Below, piece by piece: positions 1-7,162 of a stretch of 17,128 nt of DNA. The notes under the pieces are model-generated. The model had not been told where the DNA came from. It made no database searches and was given only the letters and a program-made list of their open reading frames with translations. The position numbers were made by a program, and so were the translations under genes. The stretch is from an uncultured Mesorhizobium sp. (GTDB taxonomy: Bacteria; Pseudomonadota; Alphaproteobacteria; Rhizobiales; Rhizobiaceae), in NCBI GenBank assembly GCA_950071955.1, contig CATMOC010000011.1, forward strand, positions 1 through 17,128, given 5' to 3'. Each line of letters opens with the position of its first letter. The first letter of the stretch is position 1.

Positions 1-9
1 TTCCGATCT
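1..9. other. Possible Illumina adapter remnant at contig edge
   Basis: The first nine bases, TTCCGATCT, are identical to the 3' end of the common Illumina adapter, which ends GCTCTTCCGATCT. They lie exactly at the window edge, where an untrimmed adapter would lie if the window starts at a contig end. Nine bases can match by chance, but an exact match ending in the right register at position 1 is unlikely. The adapter identity is established knowledge; that this is a remnant is inference. Confidence 0.55.
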
Positions 10-311
10 GCCCGAAGTCTTTCCCTTGCCGCCAGGCGGCGATATCATGTCCTTTTGGAAATTGTCCTCGCCCTCACGCAAGTTGACCAGGCCCATCGAG
101 ACGAGGCTCTCGGCGTTGTCGATGAGGGACTGCGCCGGCGGGATGGGAGTCATCCCGAGCTGTGTGATGCACTTCTCGAGGACAGCCGGCGGCGTGCCAC
201 CGGTGTGGCGGTAGTGACGCTCTCGTCCGATTCTTCAAAACCGGCGATGGGCGTGTCGGCTCCGGCAGATGTCTCGCCCAGGCCGGTAGCGGAGTCATCG
301 CTATCGGTCAT
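1..311 (-). pseudogene. Unidentified coding fragment with a broken frame, running off the left edge
   Basis: Two reverse-strand reading frames with GC-rich third codon positions abut here. One starts at an ATG at 309-311 (MTDSDDSATGLGETSAGADT) and stops near 150. The other is open from a stop at 235-237 to the window edge and includes ITQLGMTPIPPAQSL and DNAESLVSMGLVNLREGED. A frameshift somewhere between 153 and 237 would join them into one protein of about 100 residues. An AAGGGG lies directly before the ATG. I do not recognise the family. The last few residues at the window edge may be read from adapter bases. The piece may also be part of a chimeric contig end. Confidence 0.35.
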
Positions 312-358
312 CCCCTTCCGGTGGGAGCGTTTCTCCTTCTTGCGCTGCCGGCGTGCGA

Positions 359-701
359 GATCCTCGATCGCCTCCCGCGCCCTGGTCTGCACCGGATGCG
401 CCGCGCCCACATAGCCAGCCGTCTCCTCGCCTAAATGCACTGCCGTGCAGAGAAAGCCGGCATGTTTGCCGGAGCAATTGTTGTGGAGTGGCCCCGGCGT
501 CTCGCCCGAGCGCGCGAGATCGAGCGCGACAGGCAGATCGAAGGGCCAATGGCAGCCGCATTCGAGCCGCTCCGGGCCAAGGCCGGCCTTGGTCAGCATC
601 CCGGCGGCAAGGCGCACATGCTCCGGCTCGCCCGAATGGGATGCGCAGGCCAGTGACAGGTCCTTCTCGTCGAGGCCGTAGCGCGCCGCCGCCGCTCGAT
701 C
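359..701 (-). pseudogene. L-asparaginase II family fragment (rhizobial AnsA-like), truncated at both ends
   Basis: L-asparaginases of the PF06089 family (Rhizobium etli AnsA type) hydrolyse asparagine to aspartate and ammonia. The reverse strand reads ARYGLDEKDLSLACASHSGE, then PERLECGCHWPFD and LHNNCSGKHAGFLC, then GYVGAAHPVQ and REAIED. The SHSGE and CSGKHAGFLC motifs carry active-site residues of this family. Only about 115 of the usual 330 or so residues are present. The N-terminal third is missing because homology stops near 695-701, where forward-strand cytochrome c sequence begins. The C-terminal half is missing because homology stops near 359, after REAIED, where RRQRKKEKR and unrelated sequence follow. 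There is no start codon in the right place, and a GTG at 615-617 lies well inside the conserved region. It is a gene fragment, probably brought in by a rearrangement or assembly chimera, and is not expected to be functional. Confidence 0.8.
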
Positions 702-703
702 GC

Positions 704-1519
704 GTGCGCGACGACTTCGACACGTCGGAGCTCTTCTGGATCGTCCAGAACGGATTCAAGTTCACCGGAATGCCGGCCTGGCCGGGCGAGGGTCGTGACG
801 ACGAGGTCTGGCCGCTCGTCGCCTATCTGGAGCACCTGCCGGAGACGAGTCCGGAGGAATTCGCGGCGATGACCGGCGATTCCGGTGGAACATTCCGCGC
901 GCAGCATGGCCTCGATTTCGGCGTCGGTTTCGAATCCTCTGGCGAGGGGCTGCTGCGCTATTGCGCTACGTGCCACGGCGAGGCGGGCGCGCGTTCCGTG
1001 GATGGCCTCGTGCCGGCGCTCGCCGGGCAGAATGCCGCCTACCTGCGCCGGTCGCTGGAGGAATACCGGCAGAACCGGCGCCAGAGCGGCATGATGGAGA
1101 CTGTCGCGGCGGAACTGGATACGGACACCATCGCCGAACTCGCGGACCATTATTCCCGCGCGCGACCAGCCGACCAGACTGTCGAGCAACGGCCGGATGC
1201 GGCCAGCATCGAGCGCGGCCGCGCGATCGCACTCCATGGCGTACCGACGGAGCGCGTTCCTCCCTGCGCGGCATGCCATTCGGGAACGAAATCGGACCAG
1301 TTCCCGCGCCTGGCCGGCCTCTCCGCCCCATACATCGAGGTCCAATTGCAGCTCTTCCACGACGGTGTGCGGACTCAGTCGCCCTACGCCGAGATCATGC
1401 ACAACGTCGCCCGCTACATGAACCGGGAGGAGATGGAAGATGTCGCCGCCTATCTCGCGTCCCTGCCTCCGGGAGCGGTGATGGGCGCGGAAGACGTCCT
1501 GGCGGGAGAGGGCCGATGA
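704..1519 (+). CDS. Multiheme cytochrome c, N-terminally truncated (oxidase electron donor)
   Basis: This is a periplasmic c-type cytochrome, probably carrying electrons to the oxidase encoded next. Two heme-binding motifs are visible: CATCH at 962-976 and CAACH at 1265-1279. Ahead of them, TGMPAWPG (Met codon at 770-772) and a VAYLEHLP helix look like the distal half of a further cytochrome domain whose CxxCH is absent. The intact protein was therefore probably triheme with a signal peptide. The frame stays open leftwards only through sequence antisense to the asparaginase fragment. The listed start is a GTG where cytochrome-like sequence begins, and it is not a credible native start because there is no signal sequence. 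The stop overlaps the next start as ATGA, so the gene belongs to the oxidase operon. Similar c-type cytochromes commonly precede subunit II genes in alternative cox operons. Confidence 0.8.
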   Translation: MRDDFDTSELFWIVQNGFKFTGMPAWPGEGRDDEVWPLVAYLEHLPETSPEEFAAMTGDSGGTFRAQHGLDFGVGFESSGEGLLRYCATCHGEAGARSVDGLVPALAGQNAAYLRRSLEEYRQNRRQSGMMETVAAELDTDTIAELADHYSRARPADQTVEQRPDAASIERGRAIALHGVPTERVPPCAACHSGTKSDQFPRLAGLSAPYIEVQLQLFHDGVRTQSPYAEIMHNVARYMNREEMEDVAAYLASLPPGAVMGAEDVLAGEGR

Positions 1520-2508
1520 AGAATTCCGCCGCACGCCTCCTCTTCCTGGCCACGGCGATGGCCACGAGCGGCTGCGCCGGCGTCCAGTCCGCGCTGATGC
1601 CGCGCGGCGAGGAGGCGATAGAGGTCGATCGCCTGTTCTGGACGATCACCGGGATCAGCGCATTCGTCACCGGGCTGGTGGTGGCGGCGGTCGCCGTGGC
1701 GATCTTCGGCCCGCCGCGCTGGCGCGATCGACTCGACAAGGACTGGATCGTCTGGGGCGGGGGCGTCGTCTTTCCGGTCGTCGTATTGACCGGCGTCTTC
1801 ATCTACGGGCTGATCGTGCTACGGTCGGGAGACGTGCGCGCCCGGGAAGCGGAAGAGCCGGGCATCACCGTCGTCGGCAAGCGCTGGTGGTGGGAGGTCG
1901 TCTATACCGGCCCGAACGGCGAGCCGGTGACCACCGCCAACGAACTGCGGATTCCCGCCGGGCGCCCCATCGCGATCAGGCTGGAATCGGACAATGTGAT
2001 CCACAGTTTCTGGGTCCCGCGGCTTGCCGGCAAGCTGGACATGATCCCCGGCCGCAGCAACGTCCTGACGCTGGAGGCGACGGAGCCTGGCCTCAGCCGG
2101 GGCCAGTGCGCCGAATATTGCGGCGGCGCGCACGCGCTCATGGCCTTCTACGTCGAGGTGCTGCCGCAGGAGGAATATGACGACTGGCTGGCGCACGAGG
2201 CATCCGACGCCAGGCCTCCCGAAAGCGAGCAGGAGATCCAAGGGCAGGAGGTCTTCATGCGAAGCGGCTGCGGCGCCTGCCATTCGATCCGCGGCACCGA
2301 GGCGAACGGCGTCATCGGCCCCGATCTGACCCATCTCGGCAGCCGCCACTCCCTCGCCGCAGCCGCCCTGCCCAACAGCAAGGCGGCCATCGCCACCTGG
2401 ATCGTGGAAAACCAACACATCAAGCCCGAAAACCTGATGCCCGAATACCGCATCTTCGAGCCGGAGGAACTCGACGCGGTCGCGGCCTATCTCGAGAGCC
2501 TGGAGTAG
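1516..2508 (+). CDS. coxB: Cytochrome c oxidase subunit II, lipoprotein with C-terminal cytochrome c domain
   Basis: Subunit II accepts electrons from cytochrome c at its CuA centre and passes them to subunit I. The 330-residue protein begins with a lipoprotein-type signal (MATSGCAG, lipid-bearing Cys near residue 20). Two membrane helices follow at about 38-60 and 76-98, then the KRWWWEVVY aromatic patch and a cupredoxin domain. All CuA ligands are present: H163, C198, E200, C202, H206 and M209, in the form CAEYCGGAHALM. A fused class I cytochrome domain follows, with CGACH at 252-256 and a likely axial Met308 in NLMPEYR. The gene is thus of the caa3/CoxM type. The start ATG overlaps the preceding stop, and three bases separate its stop from the antiporter gene. 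Confidence in function is high; the exact electron donor is inferred from its neighbour. Confidence 0.95.
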   Translation: MKNSAARLLFLATAMATSGCAGVQSALMPRGEEAIEVDRLFWTITGISAFVTGLVVAAVAVAIFGPPRWRDRLDKDWIVWGGGVVFPVVVLTGVFIYGLIVLRSGDVRAREAEEPGITVVGKRWWWEVVYTGPNGEPVTTANELRIPAGRPIAIRLESDNVIHSFWVPRLAGKLDMIPGRSNVLTLEATEPGLSRGQCAEYCGGAHALMAFYVEVLPQEEYDDWLAHEASDARPPESEQEIQGQEVFMRSGCGACHSIRGTEANGVIGPDLTHLGSRHSLAAAALPNSKAAIATWIVENQHIKPENLMPEYRIFEPEELDAVAAYLESLE

Positions 2509-2511
2509 GCC

Positions 2512-3582
2512 ATGCTCGATTTCACCCAGTTCGGCCTCGCCATCAACATCGCGCTGTTTGCCGCCGCCGCGATCGTTGTCTGGTTCGCGGGCGCGCGGCT
2601 GACAGGCTATGCGGATGCGATCAGTCGCGTGACCGGCGCCGGTCAGGCAGTCGTCGGCATCATCCTGCTGGCCGGTGTGACCTCGCTGCCCGAGATCGGC
2701 GTCACGGCGACCGCGTCGATCTCCGGCGATGCGCAGCTTGCGGTCAACAACCTGTTCGGGAGCATCGCGCTGCAGGTGGCGCTGCTGGCGGTCGTCGATC
2801 TCTTTGTCGGCCGCGACGCGCTGACCTCGGTCGTCCCCGATCCGACCGTCCTGTTCGAAGGCACGTTGAACGTCATCCTGATCAGCTTCGCCGCCGGCGC
2901 GATGGTCGCGGGCGACGTGCCGTTCCTCGGCGTCGGTCTCTGGGCCTGGGGATGCCTGTTCGGCTATGTCGGGGGCGTCTGGATGCTGTCCAAGGCGCAA
3001 GGCAAGCGGCCCTGGCTCGCGGCGCGCGGCGGCGAAGTCGACACGCCGCTGATCCGCGAACAGTCCGAACGCGAGGAGGCGTCCGCCGCCGAGGACGACA
3101 GCCTGAAGACCTTGTTGCTGAAGATTGGCGTTGTGGCCGCGATCATTCTCGTGTCAGGCTTCGTGCTTGCCAGGAGCGGCGACGCGATCGCCCAGCAGAG
3201 CGGGCTCGGCCAGAGCTTCGTCGGCTTCGTGCTCGTTGCCTTCGCCACATCGCTTCCCGAACTCAGCACGGCCATCACCGCCGCCAGGCGCCGGCTCTAT
3301 ACCATGGCGATCTCCGACATCCTCGGCACCAACATCATCAACGTCGCGTTGCTGTTCGTGGTCGACCTGCTCGACACCGATCCCGAGCCGGTGCTGAACC
3401 GCGTTGGCGATTTCGCGGTCTTCGGCGCGCTGCTGGCGGTGGTCCTCACCGCCATCTTCATGGCCGGGATCGCCGAGCGGCGGGACAAGACGATCCTGCG
3501 CATGGGCTACGATTCGCTGCTCGTCATGATTGCCTACGCGGGCGGCGTCGCCATCCTCTATACATTGCGGCCGGACACATGA
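2512..3582 (+). CDS. Sodium/calcium exchanger family (CaCA) membrane antiporter
   Basis: This 356-residue integral membrane protein has the two inverted alpha repeats of the Na+/Ca2+ exchanger superfamily (PF01699). Repeat one carries VTSLPEIG (E61) followed by NNLFGSIALQ. Repeat two carries ATSLPELS (E250) followed by SDILGTNIINVALL. The glutamates of such motifs coordinate cations in characterised members. About ten hydrophobic helices are visible, split by a charged cytoplasmic loop at roughly residues 160-200. The length suits bacterial YrbG-like proteins. It sits inside the oxidase operon: it starts three bases after subunit II, and its stop overlaps the subunit I-III start as ATGA, so co-translation is likely. 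Exchange of Na+ or H+ for Ca2+ or another cation is expected, but the ion is not predictable from sequence. A link to oxidase function or assembly is inference from position. Confidence 0.9.
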   Translation: MLDFTQFGLAINIALFAAAAIVVWFAGARLTGYADAISRVTGAGQAVVGIILLAGVTSLPEIGVTATASISGDAQLAVNNLFGSIALQVALLAVVDLFVGRDALTSVVPDPTVLFEGTLNVILISFAAGAMVAGDVPFLGVGLWAWGCLFGYVGGVWMLSKAQGKRPWLAARGGEVDTPLIREQSEREEASAAEDDSLKTLLLKIGVVAAIILVSGFVLARSGDAIAQQSGLGQSFVGFVLVAFATSLPELSTAITAARRRLYTMAISDILGTNIINVALLFVVDLLDTDPEPVLNRVGDFAVFGALLAVVLTAIFMAGIAERRDKTILRMGYDSLLVMIAYAGGVAILYTLRPDT

Positions 3583-6119
3583 CCGAGACCACCGAAAGAA
3601 AGCTCCCGAACGAGGGAAACAGGCCCAAGGAGGAGGTCGACGAGCTCCTGCGCATCTGGGCCATGCCCAAGGGTTTCAGGCTGGTCACGGCGGTCAACAA
3701 CACCGTCATCGGCCTGCTCTACATCGGCGCGGCCTTCGCCTTCTTCATCGCCGCCGGCGTACTCGCGCTCCTCATGCGCACGCAGCTCGCCGTTCCCGAA
3801 AACGACTTCCTGAGCCAGGACCTCTACAACCAGATCTTCACCGTCCACGGCACCACGATGATGTTCCTCTTCGCGGTACCGGCCGTGGAGGCCCTCGGCG
3901 TGATGCTGCTGCCGCAGATGCTGGCGGCCCGCGACCTGCCCTTCCCGCGGCTCAGCGCCTTCGCCATCTGGGCCTATGTCGTGGGCGGGACCGTCTTCTT
4001 CTCGACCGTGCTCTACGACCAGGCGCCGAAGGGCGGCTGGTTCATGTACACGCCGCTGACCCTGAAGGAGTTCTCGCCCGGCGACAACGCCGACTTCTGG
4101 CTGCTCGGCATCGGCTTCATCGAGATTTCCGCGATCGCCGGCGCGATCGAGATCGTCGTGGGTGCGCTTCGTACCCGCCCGCCCGGCATGTCGCTCTCGA
4201 AGATGCCGATCTTCGGCTGGGCGATGCTCATCTTCGCCGCGATGATCATGTTCGCCTTCCCGGCCGTCATCCTCGGCACCATGCTGCTCGAGATCGAGCG
4301 CTCCTTCGGCTGGCCGTTCTTCACCGCCGACAAGGGCGGCGACCCGGTACTGTGGCAGCACCTCTTCTGGTTCTTCGGCCATCCCGAGGTCTACATCATC
4401 TTCCTGCCTGCGGCGGGGCTCGTCTCGATGATCGTGCCGACCATGGCCCAGCGTCCGCTCATCGGCTACAATCTGATCGTCGTCGCGCTCATCGCCACCG
4501 GTTTCTTCTCCTTCGGTCTCTGGGTCCACCACATGTTCACGACGGGCATACCGTCGCTCAGTCTCGCCTTCTTCTCAGCGGCGAGCATGGCGGTGGCGGT
4601 GCCGTCGGGGATCCAGATGTTCTCCTGGATAGCCACCATCGCCGGAAGCAAGGGCCGGTTCCGCATCAACACGCCCTCGCTCTTCGTGCTTGGCTTCATC
4701 TTCATATTCACGGTCGGCGGGCTCACCGGCATCATGGTCGCGCTGGTGCCGCTCGACTTCCAAGTGCACGACACCTACTTCGTGGTCGCGCATTTCCACT
4801 ACGTGCTGATCGGCGGGATGGTCTTCCCGCTGTTCGCCACCTTCTACTACTGGACGCCGATGGTAGCGAAGCGCCAGCTGTCCGAGCGGCTCGGGCGCTG
4901 GGTGTTCTGGCTGATGTTCGTCGGCTTTAACGTTGCCTTCTTCCCCATGCACATCACCGGTCTGCGCGGCATGCCGCGCCGCGTCTGGACCTACGAGTCC
5001 GGCCTCGGCTGGGACTGGCTGAACATGATCTCGACCGTGGGCGCCTACATCTTCGCAGCCGGCGTCGCGATCTTCGTGATCGACCTCTTCCGCAATTTCC
5101 GCGCCGGCGAGGGCGGCCCGGACAATCCGTGGAACGCCGGCACGCTGGAATGGCTGCCCAACGACGTCTATTCGGCGCGCAGCGTGCCCCTGATCGACAG
5201 CCGCGAACCGCTCTGGGACCATCCCACCCTGCCGCAGGAAGTGCAGGAAGGCCGCCATTTCCTGCCGAACGCGCCCACCGGAGGGCGCGAGACCATCGTC
5301 ACCTCGGCGATCGAGGGCAAGCCGCAATACATCATCCAGATGCCGGGTCCGGGCTGGTCGCCCTTCATCGCGGCGGTGTTCACGGCAAGCTTCTTCCTCC
5401 TCCTGACCATCAAGCTCGTCATCCCGGCGGTGATCTGCGCCGTGATCGCGGTCGGTGCCATGCTCTACTGGACCTGGGGCCTCGATCCGGGTCCGGACAA
5501 GGGCGAGGTCGAAATCGGCGCGGGACTCAAGGTCCCCACCTACATGTCGGGACCGAGCTCGCATTCCTGGTGGGCAATGATCGTGCTGATGCTGGTCGCG
5601 TCTTCGCTCTACATCGCCTACGTCTTCTCCTATCTCTACCTCTGGGTCGTCTCGCCCGAGTTCTGGGCCGGCCGTGGCTCTCCGGAGGTGCCCGACTGGC
5701 TATGGCCGCTCGCCGACGCCGGGCTGATCGTCCTCGGCACGCTGTGCATGTGGGGGGCGGGCAGGCTCCTGCCGAAGCCGGGCGAGCGCCGGCTCCTGAT
5801 GCCGGTCCTCAATGCGCTCGGTCCGCTGCTGCTTACAGCCGCCGTGGCGCTGGAGATCTACGCCCACTGGCAGACCGGTTTGACTCCGACCGCGAACTCC
5901 TATGGCGCGATGGTCTACATGCAGAGCGTCGTCAATGCGCAGCTCGCGCTGGCGCTGCTGTTCATGGGCGGCTTCGCGGTGGCGCGCTACTTCGCCGCCA
6001 GGCTGGATTGCGAGCGCCGCGTCAGCTTCGACAACGGCGCCCTGCTCTACTACTACGCTGCCGGGCAGGCGCTGTTCGGGCTCGTCTTGATCCACGGATT
6101 CCCGCGGATGGTGATCTGA
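3579..6119 (+). CDS. ctaD: Fused cytochrome c oxidase subunits I and III (heme-copper oxidase)
   Basis: This is the catalytic subunit of a terminal oxidase that reduces oxygen to water in the inner membrane. The 846-residue protein contains a subunit I domain (about 20-530) and a subunit III-like domain (about 590-846, seven helices). Metal ligands are all present: H90 (low-spin heme), H268 and Y272 in GHPEVY, the H317-H318 pair, and H405 and H407 in VAHFHYV. E270 matches the E286 of Rhodobacter sphaeroides and D119 (in DLPFPRL) matches D132. Other proton-channel positions differ: V108 for N121, S126 for N139 and Q346 for K362 (motif PSGIQMFSW). It resembles CoxN-type alternative oxidases rather than the main aa3 enzyme. 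The start overlaps the antiporter stop. Heme type and pumping stoichiometry cannot be read from the sequence. Confidence 0.95.
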   Translation: MTETTERKLPNEGNRPKEEVDELLRIWAMPKGFRLVTAVNNTVIGLLYIGAAFAFFIAAGVLALLMRTQLAVPENDFLSQDLYNQIFTVHGTTMMFLFAVPAVEALGVMLLPQMLAARDLPFPRLSAFAIWAYVVGGTVFFSTVLYDQAPKGGWFMYTPLTLKEFSPGDNADFWLLGIGFIEISAIAGAIEIVVGALRTRPPGMSLSKMPIFGWAMLIFAAMIMFAFPAVILGTMLLEIERSFGWPFFTADKGGDPVLWQHLFWFFGHPEVYIIFLPAAGLVSMIVPTMAQRPLIGYNLIVVALIATGFFSFGLWVHHMFTTGIPSLSLAFFSAASMAVAVPSGIQMFSWIATIAGSKGRFRINTPSLFVLGFIFIFTVGGLTGIMVALVPLDFQVHDTYFVVAHFHYVLIGGMVFPLFATFYYWTPMVAKRQLSERLGRWVFWLMFVGFNVAFFPMHITGLRGMPRRVWTYESGLGWDWLNMISTVGAYIFAAGVAIFVIDLFRNFRAGEGGPDNPWNAGTLEWLPNDVYSARSVPLIDSREPLWDHPTLPQEVQEGRHFLPNAPTGGRETIVTSAIEGKPQYIIQMPGPGWSPFIAAVFTASFFLLLTIKLVIPAVICAVIAVGAMLYWTWGLDPGPDKGEVEIGAGLKVPTYMSGPSSHSWWAMIVLMLVASSLYIAYVFSYLYLWVVSPEFWAGRGSPEVPDWLWPLADAGLIVLGTLCMWGAGRLLPKPGERRLLMPVLNALGPLLLTAAVALEIYAHWQTGLTPTANSYGAMVYMQSVVNAQLALALLFMGGFAVARYFAARLDCERRVSFDNGALLYYYAAGQALFGLVLIHGFPRMVI

Positions 6120-6120
6120 C

Positions 6121-6504
6121 ATGGACAGGCTGGACGAACTCCTCACGCCCAATCCGAAACCTTCCACCGTCGGCACGCTGGTCTATATCCTGTTCGGGCC
6201 GATCTTGTGGGCTCTGCAGTTCACCTTGATCTATGGCGGTCACACACTGGCCTGCAGCCAGGGCGCCACGCCGGCCGCAGGCGAATGGCTGGTCTATGCC
6301 GCCTCGATCGTCCCCGCGGTGATCGTGCTCGTTTTCCTCGTCGTACAGACGCCCTTCGCCCGCATACTGGGGCTGACGCGCGCGATGGAGGACCGGAGGG
6401 CCTACGACCGTATCGCGTGGGCCGTCGCCCTGCTCTCTGAGTTCGCCATCGTCTGGACCGGCGCGACGGCGCTGGTTGTCGCCGCCTGCACGCAGGGGCG
6501 CTGA
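6121..6504 (+). CDS. Small membrane protein of the oxidase operon (CoxP-like)
   Basis: This 127-residue protein starts one base after the stop of the subunit I-III gene, so it is the last member of the oxidase operon. Three hydrophobic segments are visible, at about 17-40, 55-78 and 103-123. The short N-terminal arm contains DRLDELLTPNPKPS. In alternative cox operons such as Bradyrhizobium coxMNOP, a small hydrophobic protein commonly occupies this last place, and the assignment rests on that position and on topology. No catalytic or metal-binding motif is evident. It could be a small structural subunit or an assembly helper. The hairpin at 6527-6546 follows 22 bases after the stop. Confidence 0.75.
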   Translation: MDRLDELLTPNPKPSTVGTLVYILFGPILWALQFTLIYGGHTLACSQGATPAAGEWLVYAASIVPAVIVLVFLVVQTPFARILGLTRAMEDRRAYDRIAWAVALLSEFAIVWTGATALVVAACTQGR

Positions 6505-6526
6505 CCGGAATGGCGCGCATAAAGAA

Positions 6527-6546
6527 AACCCCGCTTACGCGGGGTT
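6527..6546. terminator. Bidirectional intrinsic terminator
   Basis: A perfect eight-base-pair stem, AACCCCGC and GCGGGGTT, encloses a TTAC loop. It lies between the end of the oxidase operon (+) and the end of the BA14K gene (-). Read on the reverse strand the stem runs into TTTTCTTT, a good U-tract. On the forward strand it is followed only by CCTTT. It should therefore stop the reverse gene efficiently and the oxidase operon at least partly. Confidence 0.85.
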
Positions 6547-6571
6547 CCTTTGAAAGTCCGATGTTCGCCGA

Positions 6572-7063
6572 TCAGCTGTAAGGCGAATTGCACTGCTGGC
6601 GAGGACCGTTATACGGCTGGAACGTATTGTCCGAAGCCCGATATGACCTGTACCGGTCGTAGCACCATTCGACATGGGCGTTGCCGCCACGGTTGCGGTC
6701 GGCGGTGATGGCGCCAGTAATCAGGGAGCCGGCGATGAAGGCAGCCGCCGGAAACCAGAACCCATTGTGCTCGCGATAGCCTGGCCGGCGCTCGCGGTAG
6801 CCGCGATGGCCATGGTAGTAAGCCCCATTGCCCCGACGTTCGAAACGCCCGCGATCATTGCGGTCGTGCTTGTTCCCCCGCATGTCGTGCTTGTTACCGC
6901 GCATGCGGTATTCGGACGACTCGCGCCAGTTTCGGTACTGAACCTGCTGGATCAGGTTGCCAGCTTCAGGTGCCGATGGTGGCGCGATCGGCGCAGCCGC
7001 GAGCGGTGCTGCCATCGATACGGACAGCAGTGCGGCTGAGAACGTGGTAAGGATCTTCTTCAT
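6572..7063 (-). CDS. BA14K family secreted protein
   Basis: This is a 163-residue exported protein. An N-terminal signal peptide ([20 protein letters not shown], cleavage probably after APLAAA) leads into an Arg/Gly/His/Tyr-rich stretch and one hydrophobic segment ([18 protein letters not shown]). The C-terminal signature [19 protein letters not shown] followed by [10 protein letters not shown] is the conserved part of the BA14K family (PF07886), first described as a lectin-like immunoreactive protein of Brucella. The ATG at 7061-7063 is chosen because GGGAG lies just upstream and the signal peptide begins there; the same frame is open much further upstream but without such features. A 21-base tandem duplication gives two copies of MRGNKHD. 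A perfect EcfG-type promoter (7128-7152) precedes the gene and a terminator follows it, so it is probably monocistronic and stress-induced. The molecular function is not established. Confidence 0.9.
   Translation of the reverse strand: MKKILTTFSAALLSVSMAAPLAAAPIAPPSAPEAGNLIQQVQYRNWRESSEYRMRGNKHDMRGNKHDRNDRGRFERRGNGAYYHGHRGYRERRPGYREHNGFWFPAAAFIAGSLITGAITADRNRGGNAHVEWCYDRYRSYRASDNTFQPYNGPRQQCNSPYS
6863..6904. repeat. 21-base tandem duplication inside the BA14K gene
   Basis: Bases 6863-6883 and 6884-6904 are two adjacent 21-base units that differ at only two positions (ttcccccgcat against ttaccgcgcat). On the reverse strand they encode MRGNKHD twice. The reading frame is kept, so the repeat lengthens the low-complexity basic region without breaking the protein. 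Confidence 0.9.
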
Positions 7064-7127
7064 CTTTATCTCCCCTTTCGGGAGTTGTCGTTGTCCCATG
7101 CGGACGAAGCCATACTTCGCTCGCACC

Positions 7128-7152
7128 AACGGGGCGCGGTGGGCATCGTTCC
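7128..7152 (-). promoter_or_regulatory. EcfG-type general stress promoter for the BA14K gene
   Basis: On the reverse strand the sequence reads GGAAC (7152-7148), sixteen bases, CGTT (7131-7128). This is an exact match to the alphaproteobacterial EcfG consensus GGAAC-N16/17-CGTT. Transcription would begin about 55-60 bases before the ATG at 7063. The motif match is seen directly; regulation by EcfG is inferred. Confidence 0.72.
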
Positions 7153-7162
7153 GGCTATGTGC

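Noticed and set aside
353..703. Forward open frame in front of the cytochrome c sequence, which would give a 388-residue protein
   Set aside because: This stretch is antisense to recognisable asparaginase sequence on the reverse strand, has no signal peptide and reads as low-quality Pro/Arg-rich protein. It is not a real N-terminus.
1819..3000. Long reverse open frame of 393 codons opposite subunit II and the antiporter
   Set aside because: It is Asp/Arg/Gly/His-rich, typical of antisense frames in GC-rich genes, and overlaps two well-recognised genes.
3530..4930. Long forward open frame overlapping subunit I in another register
   Set aside because: The translation is His/Arg-rich with no family features, while the subunit I frame carries every oxidase motif.
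4575..5564. Reverse open frame of 329 codons opposite the oxidase
   Set aside because: It is another antisense shadow rich in Asp, His, Glu and Arg with no recognisable motif.
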